A DNA stretch of 49,465 nt from CAMLFJ01 sp040902305 (GCA_040902305.1 JBBDXN010000020.1:1-49465), one strand, 5' to 3'. Positions 1-7,787 are shown, counted from the stretch's first letter. Notes: a model not told the origin generated them from the sequence alone. Numbers and translations: made by a program.

Positions 1-441
1 GTCGCGCCGACCCCGGCTCCACAGCCCGCCCCGACGCCGCCCCCGGTGGCGACTATGCCGGCGCCCACCCCCCGCGAGGTGCCGGCCCCCGCGGGTCCCG
101 AGACGCCGCCCGCGTCCGCACCGAAGGCGGCCGAGAAGCCGAAGGCGTCCGAGCGCACCGCGTCTGTCCCGCCCGGCAAGAGCGCCGCGAAGCCGGCGGC
201 CCCCGGCGGCGGCTACTGGGTGCAGGTGGGCGCGTTCAAGGAGAGTCGCAACGCGGAAGGCCTGGCCAAGACGCTCCGCTCCGAGGGCTTCGCGGTGCAG
301 GTCACGCGCGTGACGCGCGACGAGCCGCTGCACGTCGTGCGGGTGGGCGGCTACCCGGATCGCTCCCGGGCCACCGCGGCCCGGGCAGAGCTGCAGGGCA
401 AGGGGCACACGGGCTTCGTGACGTCGGGCCCGCCCAAGTAA
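1..441 (+). CDS. SPOR-domain protein, C-terminal part (5' end outside window)
   Basis: The frame is open from the first base, so the gene starts upstream. What is visible is a long Pro/Ala-rich linker (about residues 1-65 of the visible part) followed by a C-terminal SPOR domain beginning at YWVQVGAF and ending near the stop. SPOR domains bind peptidoglycan whose stem peptides have been removed and usually sit at the periplasmic end of inner-membrane or outer-membrane-associated proteins at the division site. An N-terminal membrane anchor would be expected but lies outside the window. An internal ATG at 55 exists, but nothing suggests it is the start. The IHF/HU gene begins about 15-25 bases downstream on the same strand. 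Confidence 0.8.
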   Translation, partial: VAPTPAPQPAPTPPPVATMPAPTPREVPAPAGPETPPASAPKAAEKPKASERTASVPPGKSAAKPAAPGGGYWVQVGAFKESRNAEGLAKTLRSEGFAVQVTRVTRDEPLHVVRVGGYPDRSRATAARAELQGKGHTGFVTSGPPK

Positions 442-451
442 ATCGACGAGG

Positions 452-467
452 GGAGGTGACGGCGCTG
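452..467 (+). promoter_or_regulatory. Shine-Dalgarno that favours a CTG start for the IHF/HU gene
   Basis: GGAGGTGA at 452-459 is close to the perfect complement of the 16S 3' end. Its GGAGG core ends at 456 and the CTG codon lies at 465-467, a standard spacing of 8. The annotated-style GTG start at 456 lies inside this ribosome-binding site. Confidence 0.55.
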
Positions 468-737
468 ACCAAGAACGACCTGATCAATGCGGTGGCGGCC
501 CACGGGCTGTCGAAGCGGCAGTCGGCTTCGGTGGTCGAATCGCTGTTCGACATCATCTTCCGCTGCTTCGAGAAGGGCGAGGATGTGAAGATCGTCGGCT
601 TCGGTCATTTCCGGATCCGCCAGAAGGCATCGCGCCGCGGCCGCAATCCCCAGACCGGCGACAGCATCGAGATCACCGCGCGCAAGGTGCTGACGTTCAA
701 GCCGAGCAAGGGCCTGAAGCTCCGGATCAACGTCTAG
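456..737 (+). CDS. IHF/HU family DNA-bending protein
   Basis: This 93-aa protein is a full-length bacterial histone-like protein. It shows the dimerisation helices (TKNDLINAVA...), the GFGHFRIRQK core and the GRNPQTGD loop with ITARKVLTFKPS that forms the DNA-binding arm. The overall sequence is nearer to IHF-alpha than to HU. It should act as a dimer that bends DNA in the nucleoid. The start is odd. The only normal start codon in frame is GTG at 456, but it overlaps the strong Shine-Dalgarno GGAGGTGA (452-459) and so cannot use it. The in-frame CTG at 465 sits 8 bases after GGAGG and would give a protein starting MTKNDL, like family members. Confidence 0.93.
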   Translation: MTALTKNDLINAVAAHGLSKRQSASVVESLFDIIFRCFEKGEDVKIVGFGHFRIRQKASRRGRNPQTGDSIEITARKVLTFKPSKGLKLRINV

Positions 738-756
738 CCGAAGGCTGGCGGGGGAA

Positions 757-1128
757 ATGAGCACGGTTCCCGACAAGCTCTACTACCGGATCGGCGAAGT
801 CGAGACGATCACGGAGATCCCCGCATACGTGCTCCGCTACTGGGAGTCCGAGTTCAAGCTGCTCCGTCCGAAGAAGAACCCGGCCGGGCAGCGCCTGTAC
901 CGCAAGGCCGACCTCGACCTGGTCCTCCGCATCAAGTCCCTGCTCTACGAGGAGCGCCTCACCCTCGAAGGCGCCAAGAAGCGGCTCCGCGGTGAAGCCC
1001 GCGGCCTCGACCAGATGGACCTGGGCCTCCGCGGCGCCACCCTGGAAGAGGTGATCCGGCGTACCCGGACGCGGCTTCAGGCCATCCGGCAGCGCCTCGC
1101 CGCTTCCCGCCCCGGCCGCTCATCTTGA
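757..1128 (+). CDS. MerR family transcriptional regulator
   Basis: This 123-aa protein opens with a winged helix-turn-helix of the MerR type. YYRIGEVETI, the VLRYWESEF stretch and GQRLYRKADLDLVLRIKSLL are the MerR signature with the wing and hinge. The C-terminal part (about 80-120) is a charged helix that would form the dimer coiled coil. There is no effector domain or cysteine set, so it resembles the short MerR-like proteins commonly found next to ihf in many genomes. The ATG follows GGCGGGGGAAA. It lies 19 bases after the IHF/HU stop, so the two are probably cotranscribed. Its stop codon lies inside the -35 box of the next promoter. Confidence 0.88.
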   Translation: MSTVPDKLYYRIGEVETITEIPAYVLRYWESEFKLLRPKKNPAGQRLYRKADLDLVLRIKSLLYEERLTLEGAKKRLRGEARGLDQMDLGLRGATLEEVIRRTRTRLQAIRQRLAASRPGRSS

Positions 1129-1153
1129 GTTTGCCCGATCCAGCCCGTACAAT
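1125..1153 (+). promoter_or_regulatory. Sigma-70 promoter for tRNA-Pro(GGG) and surE
   Basis: TTGAGT at 1125-1130 and TACAAT at 1148-1153 are separated by exactly 17 bases. Transcription would begin near 1160, five bases before the mature tRNA 5' end at 1165. The -35 box overlaps the MerR stop codon. Confidence 0.7.
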
Positions 1154-1164
1154 GCCGGTTGGGT

Positions 1165-1241
<77 letters not shown>

Positions 1242-1253
1242 ATTTCAATCGAC

Positions 1254-2027
1254 ATGGCGCCCGTGATTCTTGTCACCAACGATGACGGGATTCACGCGCG
1301 CGGTCTGCAGGTGCTCGTGGACGCGCTGGCCGGGCTCGGCGAGGTGTACGTGGTCGCGCCGGACCGTGAGCAGAGCGCGGTCGGGCACGCCCTCACGCTG
1401 CACCGGCCGCTCCGGGTGGACCGGATTGCGGAGCGGAAGTTCGCGGTCAACGGGACGCCGTCGGATTGTGTGAACCTGGCCGTCCTCGGGCTCTTGCCCG
1501 AGCCGCCGGTGCTGGTGGCCTCGGGCGTCAACCACGGGACGAACCTGGGGGACGACGTGACGTACTCGGGGACGGTGTCGGCGGCGATGGAAGGCACGCT
1601 GCTGGGAGTGCCGTCGATGGCGGTGTCGCAGGCGGATCCGGACGCCGAGGGCTTCGACGGCGCGGGCCCGGTGGCGCTGGCGGTGGCCACGCGCCTCCTG
1701 GTGGAGGGGCTGCCCGCGAAGACGCTGTTGAACGTGAACGTGCCGCGCGGGGCGGTGAAGGGTATCCGGCTCACGCGGCTCGGGCACCGGATCTACCGCG
1801 AGAAGGTGGTCCGGGAGGTGGATCCGCGCGGCCGCCCGTATTACTGGATCGGGGCGGGACCGCCGGAGTGGGTGGAGGACGCGGCCGCCGACATCGCGGC
1901 GGTGCACGCGGGGTTCGCGTCGGTGACGCCCGTGCACCTCGACCTGACGCATCACGGCGCGCTGGGCCGCATGACCGAGTGGGAAGGGGCCCTGAACGCG
2001 GTGCTCAGGAAGAAGCGGAGCCGGTGA
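1254..2027 (+). CDS. surE: 5'/3'-nucleotidase SurE
   Basis: This 257-aa protein has the complete SurE signature. It shows VTNDDGIHARG with the metal-binding Asp pair near residues 10-11, APDREQSAVGH, NGTPSDCVNLA and SGVNHGTNLGDDV followed by TYSGTVSAAMEG. The family hydrolyses nucleoside 5' and 3' monophosphates and short polyphosphate in the cytoplasm and is linked to stationary-phase survival. Length matches the family (about 250). The ATG at 1254 comes only 12 bases after the tRNA CCA with no Shine-Dalgarno, so it is effectively short-leadered after processing. The stop overlaps the pcm GTG (GTGA). The pairing surE-pcm is the classic order. Confidence 0.97.
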   Translation: MAPVILVTNDDGIHARGLQVLVDALAGLGEVYVVAPDREQSAVGHALTLHRPLRVDRIAERKFAVNGTPSDCVNLAVLGLLPEPPVLVASGVNHGTNLGDDVTYSGTVSAAMEGTLLGVPSMAVSQADPDAEGFDGAGPVALAVATRLLVEGLPAKTLLNVNVPRGAVKGIRLTRLGHRIYREKVVREVDPRGRPYYWIGAGPPEWVEDAAADIAAVHAGFASVTPVHLDLTHHGALGRMTEWEGALNAVLRKKRSR

Positions 2028-2677
2028 GCACGCCGCGCTTCGCGCGAGAGCGCGAGCGCATGGTGGACGAGCAGCTGGTCGCGCGGGGGGTCTCGGACGC
2101 GCGGGTGATCGAGGCGATGCGGCGGCTGCCGCGGCACGTGTTCGTGGACGACGAGGCGCTGCGCGACCGGGCCTACGGGGACCACCCGTTGCCGATCGGG
2201 GAAGGGCAGACGATCTCGCAGCCCTTCATCGTGGGCCGCATGACCGAGCTGCTGCGGCTGACCGGGCGCGAGAAGGTGCTCGAGGTGGGCACGGGCTGCG
2301 GCTATCAGTCCGCGGTGCTCGCGGAGCTGGCCGCGCGGGTGTGCACGATCGAGCGCCTGCCGCGCCTGGCCGCGCGGGCGCGCGAGACCCTGGAAGGGCT
2401 CGGGTATCGGAACGTATGGGTGCGGGCGGGCAACGGGACGCTCGGCTGGCCGGACGAGGCGCCGTTCGACCGCATCCTGGTGGCGGCGGGCGGACCGGCG
2501 GTGCCGCCGCCGCTGTTCGAGCAACTGGCGGAGGGCGGGCGCATGGTGATGCCGGTGGGCGACGCCGCCAACCAGACGCTCGAGGTGATCGACAAGGTGC
2601 AGGGAGTGATGCGCGTCACCCGGGATTCCGGGTGCGTGTTCGTGAAGCTGGTCGGCAAGTACGCCTGGGAGTCGTGA
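2024..2677 (+). CDS. pcm: Protein-L-isoaspartate O-methyltransferase
   Basis: This 217-aa protein repairs isoaspartyl residues by SAM-dependent methylation in the cytoplasm. Family marks are RHVFVDDEALRDRAYGDHPLPIG, the substrate-binding GQTISQPFIVGRM and motif I LEVGTGCGYQSAVLA. After these come TIERLPRLAARARETL and the post-I segment DRILVAAGGPAVPP. I chose the GTG at 2024 because it overlaps the surE stop by four bases and gives the usual N terminus. A much longer open frame upstream is only the shadow of surE. tRNA-Pro(CGG) follows 22 bases later on the same strand. Confidence 0.96.
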   Translation: MSTPRFARERERMVDEQLVARGVSDARVIEAMRRLPRHVFVDDEALRDRAYGDHPLPIGEGQTISQPFIVGRMTELLRLTGREKVLEVGTGCGYQSAVLAELAARVCTIERLPRLAARARETLEGLGYRNVWVRAGNGTLGWPDEAPFDRILVAAGGPAVPPPLFEQLAEGGRMVMPVGDAANQTLEVIDKVQGVMRVTRDSGCVFVKLVGKYAWES

Positions 2678-2699
2678 GGCCCGGGTGGAGGGTTTCGGA

Positions 2700-2776
2700 C
2701 GGGGCGTAGCGCAGCTTGGTAGCGCGCCTGCTTCGGGAGCAGGAGGTCGCTGGTTCAAATCCAGTCGCCCCGACCA
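2700..2776 (+). tRNA. tRNA-Pro (anticodon CGG)
   Basis: The acceptor CGGGGCG (2700-2706) pairs with CGCCCCG, followed by discriminator A and encoded CCA ending at 2776. The anticodon stem CCTGC/GCAGG holds the loop TTCGGGA with anticodon CGG at 2734-2736. Acceptor and T arms are the same as in the GGG tRNA at 1165, suggesting duplication. It lies inside the surE-pcm-acyP-nlpD-rpoS run, 30 bases before acyP. Confidence 0.97.
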
Positions 2777-2806
2777 TTTTCTTCTCGAGCCGTCGCCGGA
2801 GCCGGG

Positions 2807-3112
2807 ATGGGTGTTACGGGACTGCGCAGCGCCGCCGAGATCGTCGTCGAAGGGCGGGTGCAGGGGGTCGGCTACCGCGACTTCGTCCAGCGCAAGGCCG
2901 CTTCGCTGGGCCTCGCCGGGTACGTGATGAACCTGAAGGATGGCAAGGTGCGCGTGCGCGTGGAAGGCGGGCGCGACCTCATCGAGGAGCTCATGCACGA
3001 CCTGGGCAAGGGCCCGCCGCTGGCGCGGGTGGAGCACCTGGCCGTCACCTGGCGGCCGCTGACCGGGCGCTACACCGGCTTCTCCATCCGCTACGCGGGG
3101 TTCGATGCGTGA
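2807..3112 (+). CDS. acyP: Acylphosphatase
   Basis: This 101-aa protein hydrolyses acyl-phosphate bonds. The catalytic signature GRVQGVGYRDF carries the phosphate-binding Arg (R24), and GYVMNLKDGKVRV carries the catalytic Asn (N42). C-terminal GRYTGFSIRY completes the fold. Length is typical with a short N-terminal extension. It begins 30 bases after tRNA-Pro(CGG) with only a weak ribosome-binding site, and ends by overlapping the GTG of the next gene. That makes it part of the same transcription unit. Confidence 0.95.
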   Translation: MGVTGLRSAAEIVVEGRVQGVGYRDFVQRKAASLGLAGYVMNLKDGKVRVRVEGGRDLIEELMHDLGKGPPLARVEHLAVTWRPLTGRYTGFSIRYAGFDA

Positions 3113-4026
3113 GGCGTCGACCCCGCGTCGCCGTCCTCGTCGTCTCCGGTCTCCTCGTCTCCGCCGCTGTCTCTGATGCGCAGACCAGGCCCGCCCGGAC
3201 CCGCCCCACCACCTCGCAGCAGACGGTGCCCGCGCCGCAATGGGGCTCGACGAAGGTGGCCGGGCCGCCGAAGCCGGTCGTGGTCAAGAGCGCGCCCCGG
3301 CCCGTGGTGTGCACGCACGCGGTGCGGAGCGGCGAATCCATCAGCCGCATCGCGACGCGGTACCGGGTCTCGCGCGCGTCCCTGATCAGCGCCAATCAGC
3401 TCGTGAACCCTCACGCCCTCCGATCCGGCCAGCGGCTGTCCGTGCCGGACTGCCGACCGCCGGTCCAGGCCACGGTGGGCGAAACGCCGGGCACGGAGCC
3501 CGCCGCCGACGGCATCCTGATCAAGCGCGTCGGCCCGCGGCGCATCCTGACCTCGCTGGTCCTGGGCGAGCCCGACTTCCGGGGTGAAGGCATCTCGCTG
3601 GTGTGGCCCGTCGAGGGCCCGGTGATCTCCACCTTCGGCCGCCGGTCGCGGAGCTGGCACGCCGGGATCGACATCACGGCGGAGATGGGCTCCCGGATCC
3701 ATGCCGCGGCCCCCGGCACCGTCGTCTACAGCGGGTGGATTCGCTCGTACGGGCAGGTGGTCAAGATCGAGCACGCGAACGGTTTCGTCACCCTCTACGC
3801 CCACAACCAGCAGAATCTGGTCGAGGTGGGTGAGGACGTCGAGAGCGGGCAGCTCATCGCCATGGTCGGCCGCAGCGGGCACGCCACCGGACCCCACGTG
3901 CACTTCGAGGTGAGGCGGGATGGCCGGGCCTACGACCCCCTGCACCTGCTGCAGCCCTCCGACCAGAGCCCGGTCTTCGAGGACGACGTGGCCGCGTCCA
4001 GCTCGGAACACGACCCTCACGAGTGA
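3109..4026 (+). CDS. nlpD: LysM / M23 peptidase protein (NlpD-like)
   Basis: This 305-aa exported protein has a signal peptide at about residues 1-24 (VAVLVVSGLLVSAAVSDA). A LysM domain (about 70-113, HAVRSGESISRIATRYRVS) binds peptidoglycan, and a C-terminal M23/LytM domain spans about 165-270. Position between pcm and a sigma-70 gene matches nlpD of the surE-pcm-nlpD-rpoS locus. Unlike Proteobacterial NlpD, whose LytM site is degenerate, the zinc ligands are all present: H184xxxD188 (HAGID) and H263-x-H265 (HVH). It may therefore cut peptidoglycan itself instead of only activating amidases. GTG at 3109 was chosen because it overlaps the acyP stop and begins the signal peptide. The function beyond the fold is inferred. 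Confidence 0.85.
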   Translation: MRRRPRVAVLVVSGLLVSAAVSDAQTRPARTRPTTSQQTVPAPQWGSTKVAGPPKPVVVKSAPRPVVCTHAVRSGESISRIATRYRVSRASLISANQLVNPHALRSGQRLSVPDCRPPVQATVGETPGTEPAADGILIKRVGPRRILTSLVLGEPDFRGEGISLVWPVEGPVISTFGRRSRSWHAGIDITAEMGSRIHAAAPGTVVYSGWIRSYGQVVKIEHANGFVTLYAHNQQNLVEVGEDVESGQLIAMVGRSGHATGPHVHFEVRRDGRAYDPLHLLQPSDQSPVFEDDVAASSSEHDPHE

Positions 4027-4982
4027 GCGGCATGGCCGCGGACCCCGAGCCCGCCGATGACCTGGAGGGCGGCGACGAGCCTCTCGAGACCCTCCTCGAG
4101 AAGAACCCCGCCGAGCTCGGCGAAAGGCCCGACGCCCCCGAAGCGGGTAACCGCAGCCGCGAGCTGATCGCGCTCTACCTGCAGGAGATCTCCCGGGTCG
4201 AGCTGTTGACCGCCGAGGAGGAGCAGGAGCTGGCCCGGCGCGTCCAGGCGGGCGACGCGGAGGCCGAGAAGCGACTGGCCGAAGCCAACCTGCGGCTGGT
4301 GGTCAAGATCGCCCGCCGCTATCTCCATCGCGGCCTGTCCCTGCTCGACCTCATCGAGGAAGGCAATCTCGGACTCTTGCACGCCGCGCGCAAGTTCCAG
4401 CCCGACCGCGGCACGCGCTTCTCGACCTACGCCACCTGGTGGATCCGCCAGGCGGTGGTGCGCGCGCTCGCCAACCAGGCGCGCACGATCCGGCTGCCCG
4501 TCCACGTCGAGCTGCTGCTGTCGCAGTACATGAAGCAGCGCAACGTGCTCACCCAGAAGCTCGGCCGGCCGCCGACCCTCGAGGAGGTGGCGGCGGTGAT
4601 GAACCGGCCCGCCGCGGAGCTGGAGCAGCTCGAGAGCCTGCGCCAGCACCCCGTCTCCCTCGACAAGCCCAGCGGGGCGGACGGGAAGGGGAACCTGGGC
4701 GAGACGGTGGAGGATCCGAACGCGGCGGCGGCGACCGGTCTCGCCGCCCTCCTGCGCGCCCGCGCCGATCTGGCCGGCGTGCTCCAGGACCTGCCCGACC
4801 GGGAGCGCACCGTGGTGACCCTGCGCTTCGGCCTGGGCGGCGAGGAGCCGATGACGCTCGAGCGCATCGGCCAGCGTCTCGGGCTCACGCGCGAGCGCGT
4901 GAGGCAGATCGAGACCGCCACGCTGCAGCACCTGCGGCGCCTGCTGGCCGCGCGGGACGTCGAGCCGTCGGATCTGCTATGA
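4023..4982 (+). CDS. rpoS: Sigma-70 family RNA polymerase sigma factor (RpoS-like position)
   Basis: This 319-aa protein has region 1.2 (LIALYLQEISRVELLT), region 2 (NLRLVVKIARRYLHRGL, LIEEGNLGL, FSTYATWWIRQAV), region 3 and region 4 with a full helix-turn-helix (TLERIGQRLGLTRERVRQIE). It lacks region 1.1, as expected for RpoS or other group 2 factors, so it is probably not the main housekeeping sigma. The RpoS name rests mainly on gene order after surE, pcm and nlpD. The first start codon is GTG at 4023, overlapping the nlpD stop; ATG at 4032 is the alternative. A convergent methyltransferase ends 30 bases downstream with no obvious terminator hairpin. Confidence 0.9.
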   Translation: MSGMAADPEPADDLEGGDEPLETLLEKNPAELGERPDAPEAGNRSRELIALYLQEISRVELLTAEEEQELARRVQAGDAEAEKRLAEANLRLVVKIARRYLHRGLSLLDLIEEGNLGLLHAARKFQPDRGTRFSTYATWWIRQAVVRALANQARTIRLPVHVELLLSQYMKQRNVLTQKLGRPPTLEEVAAVMNRPAAELEQLESLRQHPVSLDKPSGADGKGNLGETVEDPNAAAATGLAALLRARADLAGVLQDLPDRERTVVTLRFGLGGEEPMTLERIGQRLGLTRERVRQIETATLQHLRRLLAARDVEPSDLL

Positions 4983-5012
4983 GCCGGGCGCGAAGAACCT
5001 GGGCGAGGGGCG

Positions 5013-5840
5013 TCAGGCGGGCCGGCGGGCCGAGAACACCGTGATGGGGTAGAGGCAGTAGTAGTCGGGGCTCCGCAGCACGTTGGCGGGCGAGCCCTCA
5101 TCGCAGAGCCGGGTCCGCTCCCGCCAGTCCTCCGGGGTCAGCAGGTCTCGCAGCCGGTCGCCCCAGTTCCGCGAGAACACCGTGTGCTGGATATAGGCGT
5201 GATCGGCCGCCCCGAGCGGCGCGCGGCGCTCCAGGGTGCAGGTACGCATCGCCACGCCCGCCAGGCCGACCGCGCGGAGGGACGCGGGCGTGGTCTGCCG
5301 CCGCTCCTGGAAGGACCGGCCCCCGCCTTCCTCCAGCGTGCGGCCGATCTCGGCGAGCTGGATGCGCCGCTCCAGCTCCGGGTGGCCGGGCAGGAACATG
5401 GCCGAGAAGACCTGCGACTCCTTGACGATGATGCGGCCGCCCGGCCGGACCACCCGGAGAAACTCCCGCAACGCCTTCTCGGTCTCCACGATGTGGTGCA
5501 GCACGTCCCCGCACCACACCCAGTCCACGCTGCGATCGGGCAAGGGAATGGCCGTGCCGTCGCCCGGCTGGAAGTCGAGGCGCCCGCCGGCGGCTTCACC
5601 GCCCACGAGCGCGCGCGCCGCTTCCACCTTGGCCGGCTCCGGCTCGATGGCCACGACCCGGCCCCCCTGGCCGACCGCCTCGGCCAGCCAGAGCGCGTAG
5701 AGCCCCACGCCGCAACCCACGTCGAGCCCCCGCGAGCCGGCCGGCAGCTCCAGCTCTCCGATGATCCGCCGCGCCTCCGGTTCCTGGAAGCGGTTCATGC
5801 GCTCGAGTGAGACGTGGGGACCGAGGTCGACCGCGGACAT
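5013..5840 (-). CDS. Class I SAM-dependent methyltransferase
   Basis: This 275-aa protein has the Rossmann methyltransferase core. Motif I is RGLDVGCGVGLYALW (about 38-51), followed by the acidic loop VVAIEPEP, PLPDRSVDWVWCGDVLHH and RVVRPGGRIIVKE. The substrate is not evident. The closest general resemblance is to the Methyltransf_11/UbiE type. It starts the variable region, convergent with the sigma factor and divergent from the ATP-grasp pair, so a role in the neighbouring glycan genes is possible but inferred. A TAGGAT box (5855-5850 on this strand) lies 9 bases before the ATG. Confidence 0.82.
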   Translation of the reverse strand: MSAVDLGPHVSLERMNRFQEPEARRIIGELELPAGSRGLDVGCGVGLYALWLAEAVGQGGRVVAIEPEPAKVEAARALVGGEAAGGRLDFQPGDGTAIPLPDRSVDWVWCGDVLHHIVETEKALREFLRVVRPGGRIIVKESQVFSAMFLPGHPELERRIQLAEIGRTLEEGGGRSFQERRQTTPASLRAVGLAGVAMRTCTLERRAPLGAADHAYIQHTVFSRNWGDRLRDLLTPEDWRERTRLCDEGSPANVLRSPDYYCLYPITVFSARRPA

Positions 5841-5873
5841 GGGGCTGCCATCCTACCAGACGGCCCGCGGGGC

Positions 5874-5887
5874 AAGGTGCTAGAATC
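5874..5887 (+). promoter_or_regulatory. Extended -10 promoter element before the ATP-grasp pair
   Basis: AAGGTGCTAGAATC contains the extended -10 form TG-n-TAGAAT (TAGAAT at 5881-5886). The same 14 bases recur exactly at 8523-8536 before tRNA-Arg. No good -35 box is seen, which suits an extended -10 promoter. Transcription would start about 8 bases before the ATG at 5902. Confidence 0.5.
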
Positions 5888-5901
5888 CCGCCCGCGACAG
5901 C

Positions 5902-6798
5902 ATGATCCGAACCCTGAGCTGGCTCATCCGGGGGCTGGGACGGCGCGCCCGGCGGGCGCTGTCCGACGCCGTCCCCGACCGCATCGTCCTGGCCCGCCGC
6001 TTCAAGCAGACCTTCGGCCGGCGCCTCGATCTGCGCACCCCGCGAACCTTCAACGAGAAGCTCTACTGGATGATGCTGTACTACCGGCCGCCGCTCATGA
6101 GCCAGCTCGCCGACAAGTACGCGGTCCGGTCCTACGTGGCCGAGCGCGTCGGCCCGCACATCCTGAACGAGCTCCATGGTGTCTGGGATCGGGTTGCCGA
6201 TCTCGACTTCGCCGGCCTCCCGGACACGTTCGTGCTCAAGGTCAACTGGGGCTGGCGCATGAACCTGTTCTGCCCGGACAAGGCCGCCTTCGACGTGGAG
6301 GCCGCCCGGCGGCAGCTCGCCGCGTGGATGCGCCGCAGCCACTACTGGAACCGCCGCGAGTGGACCTACAAGGACATCACGCCGCGCATCGTCTGCGAGC
6401 GCCTCCTGACCGACCCGGTGTGGAGTAGCCCCATCGAGTACACGTTTCACTGCTTCGGCGGCGAGCCTCGCTACCTCCGGGTCACTACGGACCGGGCGTC
6501 CGGCAACCTGGGCACCGACACCTTCGACCTGCAGTGGCAGAAGGCGCCGTTCGCAGTGAACCGCGCCGACAGCGGACGCTTTGTCCCGCGGCCGAGCAAC
6601 CTCGACGAGATGGCCGATTGCGCGCGCCGCCTCTCGCGCGGGTGGCCCTTCGTCCGGGTCGACCTTTACAGCATCGAGGGGCGGACCGTCTTCGGCGAGA
6701 TGACCTGGTATCCATCCGCCGGCACAAACCGCTTCTTCCCCGAGTCCTACGACCGCTACTGGGGAGACCAACTGGAGCTGCCCCCCGCGACGGCATGA
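5902..6798 (+). CDS. TupA-like ATP-grasp protein, copy 1
   Basis: This 298-aa protein matches the TupA-like ATP-grasp family found in capsule, teichuronopeptide and other surface-polymer clusters. Marks are TPRTFNEKLYWMMLYYRPPLMSQLADKYAVR near the N terminus (about 47-76), FVLKVNWGW (about 110-118) as a nucleotide-binding lysine strand, and the C-terminal FGEMTWYPSAGTNRFFP with the metal-binding acidic residue. It would ligate an amino acid or similar group to a sugar acid, though the substrate is unknown. The stop overlaps the start of copy 2 (ATGA). Bases 5927-6665 are identical to copy 2; the first 25 and last 130 bases differ. Confidence 0.85.
   Translation: MIRTLSWLIRGLGRRARRALSDAVPDRIVLARRFKQTFGRRLDLRTPRTFNEKLYWMMLYYRPPLMSQLADKYAVRSYVAERVGPHILNELHGVWDRVADLDFAGLPDTFVLKVNWGWRMNLFCPDKAAFDVEAARRQLAAWMRRSHYWNRREWTYKDITPRIVCERLLTDPVWSSPIEYTFHCFGGEPRYLRVTTDRASGNLGTDTFDLQWQKAPFAVNRADSGRFVPRPSNLDEMADCARRLSRGWPFVRVDLYSIEGRTVFGEMTWYPSAGTNRFFPESYDRYWGDQLELPPATA
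5927..6665 (+). repeat. 739-bp direct repeat, left copy
   Basis: By line-by-line comparison, this stretch is identical to 6820-7558, with an offset of 893 bases. Flanks differ on both sides: T/C at 5920 and A/G at 5926 on the left, and many changes from 6666 on the right. Confidence 0.92.
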
Positions 6799-7691
6799 TC
6801 CGAACCCTGAGCCGGCTCGTCCGGGGGCTGGGACGGCGCGCCCGGCGGGCGCTGTCCGACGCCGTCCCCGACCGCATCGTCCTGGCCCGCCGCTTCAAGC
6901 AGACCTTCGGCCGGCGCCTCGATCTGCGCACCCCGCGAACCTTCAACGAGAAGCTCTACTGGATGATGCTGTACTACCGGCCGCCGCTCATGAGCCAGCT
7001 CGCCGACAAGTACGCGGTCCGGTCCTACGTGGCCGAGCGCGTCGGCCCGCACATCCTGAACGAGCTCCATGGTGTCTGGGATCGGGTTGCCGATCTCGAC
7101 TTCGCCGGCCTCCCGGACACGTTCGTGCTCAAGGTCAACTGGGGCTGGCGCATGAACCTGTTCTGCCCGGACAAGGCCGCCTTCGACGTGGAGGCCGCCC
7201 GGCGGCAGCTCGCCGCGTGGATGCGCCGCAGCCACTACTGGAACCGCCGCGAGTGGACCTACAAGGACATCACGCCGCGCATCGTCTGCGAGCGCCTCCT
7301 GACCGACCCGGTGTGGAGTAGCCCCATCGAGTACACGTTTCACTGCTTCGGCGGCGAGCCTCGCTACCTCCGGGTCACTACGGACCGGGCGTCCGGCAAC
7401 CTGGGCACCGACACCTTCGACCTGCAGTGGCAGAAGGCGCCGTTCGCAGTGAACCGCGCCGACAGCGGACGCTTTGTCCCGCGGCCGAGCAACCTCGACG
7501 AGATGGCCGATTGCGCGCGCCGCCTCTCGCGCGGGTGGCCCTTCGTCCGGGTCGACCTCTACAGCATCGAGGGGCGCACCGTCTTCGGCGAGATGACGTG
7601 GCATCCAGCCGCCGGCACCAGCCACTTCATTCCCGAATCGTGCGATCGCTACTGGGGCGACCAGCTCCAGCTACCGCCCCCGCAGTGGTAG
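6795..7691 (+). CDS. TupA-like ATP-grasp protein, copy 2
   Basis: This is a second 298-aa TupA-like ATP-grasp protein in tandem with copy 1, overlapping it by four bases. The N terminus differs at two residues (SRLVRG in place of SWLIRG). The C terminus differs at several positions, for instance MTWHPAAGTSHFIPESCDRYWGDQLQL in place of MTWYPSAGTNRFFPESYDRYWGDQLEL. The central 245 or so residues are identical. I start it at ATG 6795 because it repeats the copy 1 start exactly; the frame stays open further upstream only as a shadow. Both copies look intact. The different C termini may change substrate preference, which is inferred. Confidence 0.83.
   Translation: MIRTLSRLVRGLGRRARRALSDAVPDRIVLARRFKQTFGRRLDLRTPRTFNEKLYWMMLYYRPPLMSQLADKYAVRSYVAERVGPHILNELHGVWDRVADLDFAGLPDTFVLKVNWGWRMNLFCPDKAAFDVEAARRQLAAWMRRSHYWNRREWTYKDITPRIVCERLLTDPVWSSPIEYTFHCFGGEPRYLRVTTDRASGNLGTDTFDLQWQKAPFAVNRADSGRFVPRPSNLDEMADCARRLSRGWPFVRVDLYSIEGRTVFGEMTWHPAAGTSHFIPESCDRYWGDQLQLPPPQW
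6820..7558 (+). repeat. 739-bp direct repeat, right copy
   Basis: Identical to 5927-6665. The pattern of an identical core with diverged ends points to gene conversion between older duplicates, or else to an assembly artefact. Confidence 0.92.
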
Positions 7692-7787
7692 TCTCGATCC
7701 TCTACCGGGCGCGAGCGGGATACCCTTCCCGACGTCTCACCGCCAGGCGAGGTGGCCCGACCACCGAAGTCTCAGGGGAGAACACCC

